Source: Thermoplasmata archaeon (GTDB lineage Archaea; Thermoplasmatota; Thermoplasmata; Thermoplasmatales; Thermoplasmataceae). Taken from it: DNA of 5,085 bases. The notes under the pieces are model-generated. The model was given only the letters and a program-made list of their open reading frames with translations. It searched no databases and had not been told where the DNA came from. The DNA lies in NCBI GenBank assembly GCA_021850505.1, contig JAJZLW010000124.1, positions 1-5,085 of the forward strand, read 5' to 3'. Positions 1 to 5,085 of this stretch are shown in pieces (within the stretch, counting starts at the first letter, position 1; every line of letters starts with the position of its first letter). The position numbers and the translations under genes are program-made.

Positions 1-1235
1 CAGACGGGAATCTTATTCTTATCCTGTCACCACAGATAAACGCAGCTCTGCATTTGACCGATACTGAATATGGATATATCGTGTCGATCGGTTTCTTTGC
101 AAGTTTCTTCCTGAGTCTTGTACTGGGACCGATTGCTGACCGTCTTGGAAGAAAGTTTGTCCTGCAGTTCACACTGCTTGGAACGGCTTTCTTTTCTGTT
201 TTCCAGTACTTCATATACAATTTCGCGTCCTGGTTTGGTATCAGAATTGGGGCCGGTGCTTTCACTGGAGGGGAATGGGGCGCAGGCGGCACTGTCCTGA
301 CTGAGACCATAGGGAAAAGGTTCAGGGGCTTTGTTCTTTCAATAATGCAATCCGGATGGGTCTTCGGTTATGGTCTTGCCAGTCTCATAGCACTGGTGGT
401 GCTCTCTGTTTATGGTACATCTGAGGGATGGAGAGTGGCTTTCCTGTTTGCTTTCCTTCCGGCGATACTTGTTCTTGTCTTCCGATACTACTTGAAAAAC
501 CCTGACAGATTCGATCACGTCCAGAAATTAAGGAAGGCAAAGAAAGAGGGCAAGCAGAAGGAGGTTGAAGAACTGGAAAAAATTTATCCCGTTGATGCTG
601 ACAAAGCTGGCAAGCCGACATATAAACAGCTTTTCAGCAGGGATCTTATAAGAATCACGATTGTGCTTGCATTCTGGAATTTCATAACGACCGGTATTGC
701 AATCACAAGCAACGCATTCCAGCCAACATACTTTGAATTCGTCAGGAATTTCCCTGTTACCCAGGTTGTAACACTCTTTACGCTTGTATCATTCGCAGGA
801 ATAATCGGATATATAGCCAACGGGATTTTGAATGACATAATAGGCGCAAAGCATTCTATCATAATATTCGCAACGCTTGAAGCAATCAGCCTTTATCTTG
901 TGACCTTTGACTCTGGGCACAGTTTTACTGCACTGGCTGTTTTTTACGTTATGTTTTTCTTCACAGAAAACGGGCAGTTTGCGGGACTGATCAGAATGAA
1001 TACAGAATCTTTTCCGACCAGGACAAGAGCAACCGGAGCAATCTGGGCAGCGGCTTTCTGGAGTTTAGGACAGGCCGTATGGACACTTATATTTGGACAG
1101 GCTCTTTCCTCAATGTCATTCAATGCAGCCTGGCTGTATCTTGAGATCATACCTGAGTTCATAGCAATAGTGATTTTCTTCTTCGCAATGAAGAACACAC
1201 CACCGAGGAAGGAGCTGGAAGAGATCAGCGTTTGA
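1..1235 (+). CDS. MFS transporter, organic-acid:H+ symporter-like (5' partial)
   Basis: This is a proton-coupled membrane transporter of the major facilitator superfamily. The reading frame is open from base 3 to the TGA at 1233-1235, giving 410 visible residues. The first in-frame start-like codon (TTG at 54) is not the real start, because the upstream in-frame residues (DGNLILILSPQ...) look like the end of TM1. Probably only a few tens of residues are missing. Counting from the TTG, the motif A loop GPIADRLGRK is at 25-34 (bases 126-155). GGEWGAGG is at 72-79, with the TM4-5 signature TETIGKRFRG and QSGW just after, and GWRVAF at 125-130. A charged central loop of about 50 residues (148-198) separates the two six-helix halves. 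A weaker second motif A (NGILNDIIGAK) is at 256-266, and ESFPTRTRATG at 318-328. The GGEW...E...RG pattern is typical of sialate/lactate/aromatic-acid symporters. The substrate is unknown, but a carboxylate is a reasonable inference. A T-rich terminator follows the gene. Confidence 0.5.
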   Translation, partial: DGNLILILSPQINAALHLTDTEYGYIVSIGFFASFFLSLVLGPIADRLGRKFVLQFTLLGTAFFSVFQYFIYNFASWFGIRIGAGAFTGGEWGAGGTVLTETIGKRFRGFVLSIMQSGWVFGYGLASLIALVVLSVYGTSEGWRVAFLFAFLPAILVLVFRYYLKNPDRFDHVQKLRKAKKEGKQKEVEELEKIYPVDADKAGKPTYKQLFSRDLIRITIVLAFWNFITTGIAITSNAFQPTYFEFVRNFPVTQVVTLFTLVSFAGIIGYIANGILNDIIGAKHSIIIFATLEAISLYLVTFDSGHSFTALAVFYVMFFFTENGQFAGLIRMNTESFPTRTRATGAIWAAAFWSLGQAVWTLIFGQALSSMSFNAAWLYLEIIPEFIAIVIFFFAMKNTPPRKELEEISV

Positions 1236-1265
1236 TGACACATCCAGATATTTCCTAATGCCTTA

Positions 1266-1281
1266 TTTTTTTTAATTTTTT
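1266..1281 (+). terminator. T-rich archaeal terminator after the MFS gene
   Basis: Eight T residues (1266-1273) are followed by AA and six more T (1276-1281), starting 31 bases after the MFS stop codon. Archaeal RNA polymerase terminates at such T-runs in the non-template strand without needing a hairpin. No strong stem precedes the run. The call rests on position and composition. Confidence 0.5.
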
Positions 1282-1290
1282 ATAAATTAA

Positions 1291-1332
1291 TATCATTTTT
1301 ATGATAGATTTATTTTGATTATCACTTGATAA
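1291..1332. promoter_or_regulatory. Two short inverted repeats, candidate operator region
   Basis: Two perfect inverted repeats lie 12 bases apart between the MFS terminator and the cyclase promoter. The first is TATCAT-TTTT-ATGATA at 1291-1306 and the second is TTATCA-CT-TGATAA at 1319-1332. Their arms share TATCA/TGATA. TTATCA occurs once more at 1376-1381, just before the cyclase start. They lie 29 bases or more upstream of the TATA box, where an archaeal activator or repressor could bind. The DNA is very AT-rich, so chance palindromes are expected and the functional call is tentative. Confidence 0.5.
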
Positions 1333-1353
1333 CAACGGACTGGATTCAGTGTG

Positions 1354-1388
1354 CAAAGAATTATAATTCACAGAATTATCAAGAACTA
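1354..1388 (+). promoter_or_regulatory. Archaeal promoter of the cyclase gene (leaderless)
   Basis: A TTATAA box at 1361-1366 is preceded by the purine-rich BRE-like stretch CAAAGAA (1354-1360). The box begins 27 bases upstream of the ATG at 1388, so transcription would start at or within a base or two of the start codon. The DNA between box and ATG has no Shine-Dalgarno sequence, which supports a leaderless mRNA. The box lies inside a perfect 12-base palindrome (GAATTATAATTC, 1358-1369). AGAATTAT is repeated at 1357-1364 and 1372-1379, so a regulator could overlap the TATA box. Confidence 0.5.
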
Positions 1389-2209
1389 TGCAGATGAAAG
1401 AAACGACGAAGGAACTGTTAGGTTCAGTAAAAAAGTGTAAGGTATATGACCTGGGCCAGCCATACTGGAAAACTATGCCAGTACACCCTGCAGACCCGCC
1501 ATTTTCATATTTCCTCTATCGTTACCATGAGCACACAAAGGAACTTTTCAAGAATGTTGCACCAGAATTTGCAGACTCAATCGGCTATGTTACAACGAGC
1601 ATGCACGCAGGTACTCACTTCGACCTTCCAATCCACATGTCCCGATCGCTAAAGGTGAGAGGTGTTGATATAACAAAATATGAGAGGGATGACGGTTACC
1701 ATGATCTCCCGGAACCGCTTTTCAGCGCCGAAAGTGTTCCGCCCATTGTTGTCAACGCGAAATTGCTCGATGTTCCTGCCTCAAAAGGGCTCGATATCCT
1801 TCCTGAAAGGTACCAGATCTCAGCTGATGATCTACAGAAGGCGATGGAGTTTGCCGGTTTAAGCATTGAAGAAGGTGACGCCATTCTTGTCAGAACAGGC
1901 TATTCGAGGTTCTTTGAAACCGACAGCGACGCATACCTGCATAAATTTGCCGGCCTCGGACCTGAATCCGCAAAGTGGCTGGCAGGCAAGAAACCAAGGC
2001 TTGTCGGTATTGACAATCTTGCTGCTGGCGTACCGATACCATTCGAGGTGCACAACATCATACTCACCGATAATGGTATATTTCTGATGAAAAGCCTTAA
2101 GCTTGAGGATCTTTCAAAGGACAGAGTGTATTCTTCCCTCCTTATGGTATCTCCACTCAAAATAAAAGGAGCGGAGGCATCCCTTGTGAGGCCAATCGCT
2201 CTTGCATAA
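1388..2209 (+). CDS. Cyclase-family metal-dependent hydrolase (KynB-like fold)
   Basis: This 273-residue protein belongs to the cyclase family PF04199, which includes kynurenine formamidase and isatin hydrolase. These are cytosolic metal enzymes that hydrolyse amide, lactam or lactone bonds. Its length is somewhat above that of bacterial KynB. The signature HxGTHxDxPxH is complete at residues 73-83, giving metal ligands His73, His77 and Asp79 and the likely acid/base His83. Other family landmarks are YDLGQPY at 20-26, GDAILVRTGY at 163-172, FAGLGPESAKWL at 187-198, VGIDN at 206-210 and the C-terminal VRPIALA. The late His is present (His222), but the following Glu-Asn-Leu of the family appears as Lys-Ser-Leu (235-237). 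The ATG at 1388 is chosen because a TATA box sits 27 bases upstream; the ATG at 1394 is an alternative. The gene has its own promoter after the MFS terminator and lies 56 bases before the DRE-TIM gene in the same direction. The family is confident; the substrate is unknown, and kynurenine is not supported by context. Confidence 0.5.
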   Translation: MQMKETTKELLGSVKKCKVYDLGQPYWKTMPVHPADPPFSYFLYRYHEHTKELFKNVAPEFADSIGYVTTSMHAGTHFDLPIHMSRSLKVRGVDITKYERDDGYHDLPEPLFSAESVPPIVVNAKLLDVPASKGLDILPERYQISADDLQKAMEFAGLSIEEGDAILVRTGYSRFFETDSDAYLHKFAGLGPESAKWLAGKKPRLVGIDNLAAGVPIPFEVHNIILTDNGIFLMKSLKLEDLSKDRVYSSLLMVSPLKIKGAEASLVRPIALA

Positions 2210-2222
2210 ATGGTAAAAAACC

Positions 2223-2247
2223 TATAAACAACTGAAAAATTATAAAC
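2223..2247 (+). promoter_or_regulatory. Promoter of the DRE-TIM gene, with two TATAAAC elements
   Basis: TATAAAC occurs at 2223-2229 and again at 2241-2247, 18 bases apart. The downstream copy forms a TTATAA box (2240-2245) preceded by GAAAAA, a BRE-like purine run. It begins 26 bases before the ATG at 2266, almost the same spacing as at the cyclase gene, and there is no Shine-Dalgarno sequence. The DRE-TIM gene can therefore be transcribed leaderless from here. There is no clear T-run after the cyclase stop, so readthrough from the upstream gene is also possible. Confidence 0.5.
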
Positions 2248-2265
2248 TTCAGATCCCTTACTAAT

Positions 2266-3492
2266 ATGAATAATATGCAAGAATCAACTGGAAAAAAACA
2301 TATCGGGGAGAAGTTCTGGGTCAGTCCGTATAATGATGAATCCATTTTGGATCGCAGTATAAGGCTGCCCGAGAAAATTTCCATTCACGATGTAACATTG
2401 CGCGATGGCGAGCAGACACCCGGAATAGTTTTCAACAAGCAGGACAAAATCGATATTTCACAAAAACTGAGCGATGCCGGAGTCCAGAGAATTGAGGTTG
2501 GAATGCCTGTCATATCAGCTGAGGAAAAGGACGCAATCAAGACAATAACATCAATGGGACTGAAATCTAAGATATTCACGCTTTGCCGTCTTATCAAGAA
2601 AGATATAGATGAATCCGCGTCCGTTGGAATCGACGGTATAGTGCTGGAAACGCCACTTGGTGTTCCAAAAAGAAAGCAGCTGGGCTGGGATATGGAAAAA
2701 GCACTCAGCTTAACGCAGGAAATGATTGATCATGCTAAATCCTACGGCCTCTTTGTTTCTTCCTTTGGCGTTGATACTACCAGAGCTGATGTCAAGGATG
2801 TCATGGACTTTGCATCCCTAGCACAGAACTCAAAGGTTGATTCGCTTTCGATCGTTGACACGTTTGGATGCATCAGCTATGAAGGCATGGGATATCTGGT
2901 TGACAATATCAGGTCTGTCTTCAAAAGGCCACTTGAGGTCCATACACACAATGACTTTGGCCTTGCGGTGGCAGTTTCTTTTGCAGCTGTCGTTCATGGT
3001 GCATCAACAGTTCATGTTGCAGTTAACGGTATAGGAGAAAGGACTGGAAATGCATCCCTGGATGAGATCCACATGGGCTTGAAGTACCTTTATCACCTGG
3101 ATTCAGGGCTTAAGGAGGAAAAACTTGTGGAACTTTCCAGACTCGTGGAGGAACGCAGTAAGTTCAGGACTCCGGATAACAAACCTTTTGTTGGAAGAAG
3201 GGCCTTTGGCAGGGAAAGCGGTATATCTGTTGCAGGTTGGGCAAACTATAATCTCGGTTCTGAACCTGTGCTTCCGGATCTTGTTGGAAACCGGCATGAG
3301 GTTGTAATCGGCAAGAAGAGCGGAAAGGGTTCAATAAGATACAAGTTACTGGAGCTTCACATGGCAAAAGGAGATGTCCCCGAAGAAAAACTCGAGAAGA
3401 TAGTGGAAGCCGTGAAGGATATCTCGCAAAAGGAAAAGAGACCGATACCTGATGATGAATTCAGGAAAATAGCGGAAAAAATATTGAAATAA
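2266..3492 (+). CDS. DRE-TIM metallolyase, homocitrate/isopropylmalate synthase-like, atypical active site
   Basis: This 408-residue protein is a (beta/alpha)8-barrel DRE-TIM metalloenzyme. The family normally condenses acetyl-CoA with a 2-oxoacid, or cleaves the reverse bond, in the cytosol. After an N-terminal extension of about 38 residues, the hallmark HDVTLRDGEQ is at 41-50, giving catalytic Arg46 and metal ligand Asp47. VDTFG is at 197-201. HTHND at 226-230 supplies metal ligands His226 and His228. NGIGERTGN at 254-262 includes Asn262, the usual last ligand, and matches the synthase branch rather than HMG-CoA lyase. A C-terminal subdomain follows (about 300-408), as in homocitrate synthases, but there is no leucine-binding regulatory domain as in long LeuA. 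The subdomain is odd: the usual AFxHxxGIH appears as AFGRESGIS (313-321) and GKHSG as GKKSG (349-353), so the C-terminal histidines are absent. The ATG at 2266 fits the TATA spacing; an ATG at 2275 is an alternative. The fold and metal site are confident; calling it leuA, lysS or nifV would be unsafe. Confidence 0.5.
   Translation: MNNMQESTGKKHIGEKFWVSPYNDESILDRSIRLPEKISIHDVTLRDGEQTPGIVFNKQDKIDISQKLSDAGVQRIEVGMPVISAEEKDAIKTITSMGLKSKIFTLCRLIKKDIDESASVGIDGIVLETPLGVPKRKQLGWDMEKALSLTQEMIDHAKSYGLFVSSFGVDTTRADVKDVMDFASLAQNSKVDSLSIVDTFGCISYEGMGYLVDNIRSVFKRPLEVHTHNDFGLAVAVSFAAVVHGASTVHVAVNGIGERTGNASLDEIHMGLKYLYHLDSGLKEEKLVELSRLVEERSKFRTPDNKPFVGRRAFGRESGISVAGWANYNLGSEPVLPDLVGNRHEVVIGKKSGKGSIRYKLLELHMAKGDVPEEKLEKIVEAVKDISQKEKRPIPDDEFRKIAEKILK
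3476..3481 (-). terminator. Possible T-run terminator for the minus-strand Mo hydroxylase gene
   Basis: Six A on the plus strand at 3476-3481 read as T6 on the minus strand, 21 bases past the Mo-hydroxylase stop and inside the end of the DRE-TIM gene. A T-run here would be a normal archaeal terminator. The run also encodes part of the Glu-Lys-Ile tail of the opposite gene, so it may be coincidental. Confidence 0.5.
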
Positions 3493-3500
3493 TTGGATTC

Positions 3501-3512
3501 ATTATTTCTTTA
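3501..3512 (+). terminator. Possible weak T-rich terminator for the DRE-TIM gene
   Basis: A T-rich patch (ATTATTTCTTTA) begins 9 bases after the DRE-TIM stop codon and overlaps the last codons of the convergent Mo-hydroxylase gene. It has no long uninterrupted T-run and no hairpin, so this is a weak call made mainly on position. Confidence 0.5.
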
Positions 3513-5085
3513 TCAGGTTGAATACCTCTTCCATTGATATCGGTATCTTCCTGACCTGGGAGCCGAATTCAGCGACTGCGTTTGAGATGGCGTTCGCAAT
3601 CGCGGGTGGGCATCCTATTGCCCCGCCTTCTCCCATTCCTTTGTAACCACCGGGGGTCGGGGATGGACTCTCAATATTTTCAATCTGGAATGTCTGTGGT
3701 AGATCAAGTGATGAAATCGGTATGTAATCCCAGAATGATGTTGTAAGCAAGATGCCGTTATCGTCATATTTTATCTCAGCAAATGTTTGCTGAAGTCCAT
3801 GAGCAATGGTGCTGCCGTGAACCTGTCCTTCTGCACTGAGAGGGTTGATTATGACGCCTGCATCGTCCACTACATAGTATTTTAGCAGTTTGATCTGGCC
3901 GGTTTCAGGATCTATTTCCATCAGGACTCCATGCCAGGCGTAGCTTACCATTGTGCTGTCCTGCGGTGGATCATAGATGGCCGAGACTTCGAGATCTGGT
4001 TCGATCCCGCTGGGAAGCTTCATAGATTGTCTATAAACCATGCTTGCAAGCTGGGTCATACCCATTCTCTTGTCTGGATCAGACCTGACTTTGACTTCAC
4101 CGTTTGATATTTCAAGATCTTCCTCATCTGCCTTCAGGAAATGAGCTGCAATCTTTAACAGGCGATCTCTCATCTTCCTGGATGCAAGTAGAACTGCATT
4201 TCCCGCAGTTACAGTGGATCTGGACGCCCAGCTGCCAAAACCATATGGGTCCCTATCTGTGTCCCCCTCATTCACGTAAATATCATCAATGCTGATACCG
4301 AGTTCATCAGCGGCTATCTGCGCAAATATTGTCTCATGGCCCTGTCCGCTGTCCTTTACACCAAGATAAATATTGACTTTTCCGGTCGGGTTCATCCTGA
4401 TAGTTGCCTTTTCATAGCCACCAACGTGCCAGCCGAGAATACCCTGCAGTCTGGATGACGGTGGTGCAGTATATTCAGAATACACGGATATACCCACACC
4501 AAGCAGCTTGCCTTTCTTTCTCATTTTTTCGCGCAGATCGGGCAATTTTTCATATTCCATCATCTTTGTCAGTTTCTTCAGTCCGAGCCTGTAGTCCCCG
4601 CTGTCATAGACAACGCCGGCCGGGTTTTTATATGGAAACTGTTCCTTGTGCACGAGATTCAGCTCCCTTATGCTCACAGGGTCCATTTTCAGTTTCAATG
4701 CAGCTATATCCATCAGCCTCTCCATGACAAGCGCAGCAACCGGTCTGCCAAAACCTATGTTTGGGGACCATGGTGTTTTGTTTGTTGTCATACAATACAT
4801 ATCGAAGCCATAGTTCCTGAAAAGATAAGGTCCTGGAACAGTCACTGAAGCTACCATGGCAGGCTGCACTTCAGCCCAGAAGGTTGTGCCAGCCCCAACA
4901 TCGGCAATGATCCTGTCGTAAATAGCAACAAGCTTCCCGTTCTTTTCGAAACCGGCCTTCACAAAATGTATCTGGTCACGTTCGTGCCCTGTCAGCATAA
5001 CATCCTCTGTTCTTGACTCAACCCATTTCACTGTTATCTTCATCATGTATGAAATAGCATAAACAGTCATATCGTCGTTAAAGAC
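3502..5085 (-). CDS. Molybdenum hydroxylase large subunit, xanthine dehydrogenase/CoxL family (5' partial)
   Basis: This is the molybdopterin-binding catalytic subunit of a xanthine dehydrogenase/aldehyde oxidase-type enzyme, which hydroxylates a C-H bond using water and passes electrons to 2Fe-2S and FAD partners. The visible 527 residues are the C-terminal two thirds of a protein usually about 750-800 long. The frame runs open through the right window edge, so the ATG at 5070 is internal. Numbered from that Met, VKWVESRTED at 14-23 is the region just after the GGFG loop. TNKTP at 96-100 is followed by PNIGFGRP (103-110), replacing the family's AYRGAGRP. GQGHET is at 242-247, GSWASRS at 279-285 and EGQVHG at 414-419. 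GMGEGG at 478-483 carries the catalytic base Glu481. There is no CO-dehydrogenase form I loop (AYRCSFR). FAD (CoxM) and 2Fe-2S (CoxS) subunits are not in the window; if co-transcribed they would lie upstream, beyond base 5085. The gene converges on the DRE-TIM gene with 9 bases between stops. The family is very confident; the substrate is unknown. Confidence 0.5.
   Translation of the reverse strand, partial: VFNDDMTVYAISYMMKITVKWVESRTEDVMLTGHERDQIHFVKAGFEKNGKLVAIYDRIIADVGAGTTFWAEVQPAMVASVTVPGPYLFRNYGFDMYCMTTNKTPWSPNIGFGRPVAALVMERLMDIAALKLKMDPVSIRELNLVHKEQFPYKNPAGVVYDSGDYRLGLKKLTKMMEYEKLPDLREKMRKKGKLLGVGISVYSEYTAPPSSRLQGILGWHVGGYEKATIRMNPTGKVNIYLGVKDSGQGHETIFAQIAADELGISIDDIYVNEGDTDRDPYGFGSWASRSTVTAGNAVLLASRKMRDRLLKIAAHFLKADEEDLEISNGEVKVRSDPDKRMGMTQLASMVYRQSMKLPSGIEPDLEVSAIYDPPQDSTMVSYAWHGVLMEIDPETGQIKLLKYYVVDDAGVIINPLSAEGQVHGSTIAHGLQQTFAEIKYDDNGILLTTSFWDYIPISSLDLPQTFQIENIESPSPTPGGYKGMGEGGAIGCPPAIANAISNAVAEFGSQVRKIPISMEEVFNLIKK

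Noticed and set aside
54..56. TTG at 54 as the start of the MFS gene
   Set aside because: The frame stays open to the window edge, and the upstream residues look like the end of TM1, so the true start is outside the window.
944..1243. 99-residue minus-strand open frame opposite the MFS gene
   Set aside because: It is fully antisense to conserved MFS helices, and its hydrophobic look mirrors the transporter's codons.
1388..2209. Annotation as kynurenine formamidase (kynB)
   Set aside because: The family fits, but the late metal-binding Glu is not seen and no kynureninase or tryptophan dioxygenase gene is in view.
1900..2280. 126-residue minus-strand open frame opposite the cyclase gene
   Set aside because: It lies antisense to a well-supported conserved gene, has no recognisable motif and no promoter of its own, and crosses the intergenic gap. 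It is a shadow frame.
2266..3492. Annotation as 2-isopropylmalate synthase (leuA) for leucine synthesis
   Set aside because: There is no leucine regulatory domain, the C-terminal catalytic histidines are missing and no leu genes are nearby.
4404..4727. 107-residue plus-strand open frame opposite the Mo-hydroxylase gene
   Set aside because: It is rich in Ser, Cys, His and Arg, as expected from reading a gene antisense, and matches no known domain.
5068..5070. ATG at 5070 as the start of the Mo-hydroxylase gene
   Set aside because: It would begin in the middle of the conserved domain, without the N-terminal hammerhead domain or GGFG loop. The in-frame codons up to 5085 have no stop, so the gene is cut by the window.
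3502..5085. Annotation as aerobic CO dehydrogenase (form I coxL)
   Set aside because: The diagnostic AYRCSFR loop with its Mo/Cu-binding Cys is absent; the loop reads PNIGFGR.
1..5085. CRISPR array, insertion sequence, tRNA or riboswitch
   Set aside because: No regularly spaced repeats, transposase motifs, terminal inverted repeats, cloverleaf-like segments or conserved aptamer cores were seen on either strand.

Overview
This window looks like chromosomal DNA of an archaeon, most likely an acidophilic Thermoplasmatales member. That assignment is an inference. Two 60-base lines counted by hand are 45-48% GC. AGA/AGG and ATA codons are common. The two gene starts that can be seen have no Shine-Dalgarno sequence. 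Both are preceded by an archaeal TTATAA box at the spacing expected for leaderless transcripts. I saw no RNA genes, insertion sequences, CRISPR repeats or origin signals. No gene-free stretch exceeds about 152 bases.

Layout. (1) 1-1235, plus strand: an MFS transporter cut off at its 5' end, resembling the carboxylate/sialate/aromatic-acid:H+ symporters. (2) 1236-1387: a gap with a T-rich terminator, then several short inverted repeats and a TATA box. (3) 1388-2209, plus: a cyclase-family (PF04199, kynurenine formamidase-like) metal hydrolase. (4) 2210-2265: a short gap with two TATAAAC elements. (5) 2266-3492, plus: a DRE-TIM metallolyase of the homocitrate/isopropylmalate/citramalate synthase type. 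(6) 3502-5085, minus strand, converging on the previous gene with 9 bases between stops: the C-terminal two thirds of a molybdenum hydroxylase large subunit (xanthine dehydrogenase/CoxL family), cut off at its 5' end by the window edge.

How they may work together. An organic-acid-type importer, a molybdenum hydroxylase, a ring- or amide-opening hydrolase and an acyl-CoA-type C-C bond enzyme together resemble a catabolic island for a small, possibly cyclic or heterocyclic, compound. A hydroxylase could oxidise the ring, the cyclase-family enzyme could hydrolyse a lactam, lactone or amide, and the DRE-TIM enzyme could make or break a C-C bond. The substrate cannot be read from the sequence, and this pathway is a hypothesis.

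The most notable point is that each of the three enzymes departs from its family at a hallmark active-site position. The DRE-TIM protein lacks the C-terminal histidines used by acetyl-CoA-condensing synthases. The cyclase lacks the late glutamate metal ligand of kynurenine formamidase. The Mo subunit has Pro-Asn-Ile-Gly where the family has Ala-Tyr-Arg-Gly. Standard annotations (leuA, kynB, coxL) are therefore likely to be wrong about substrate.
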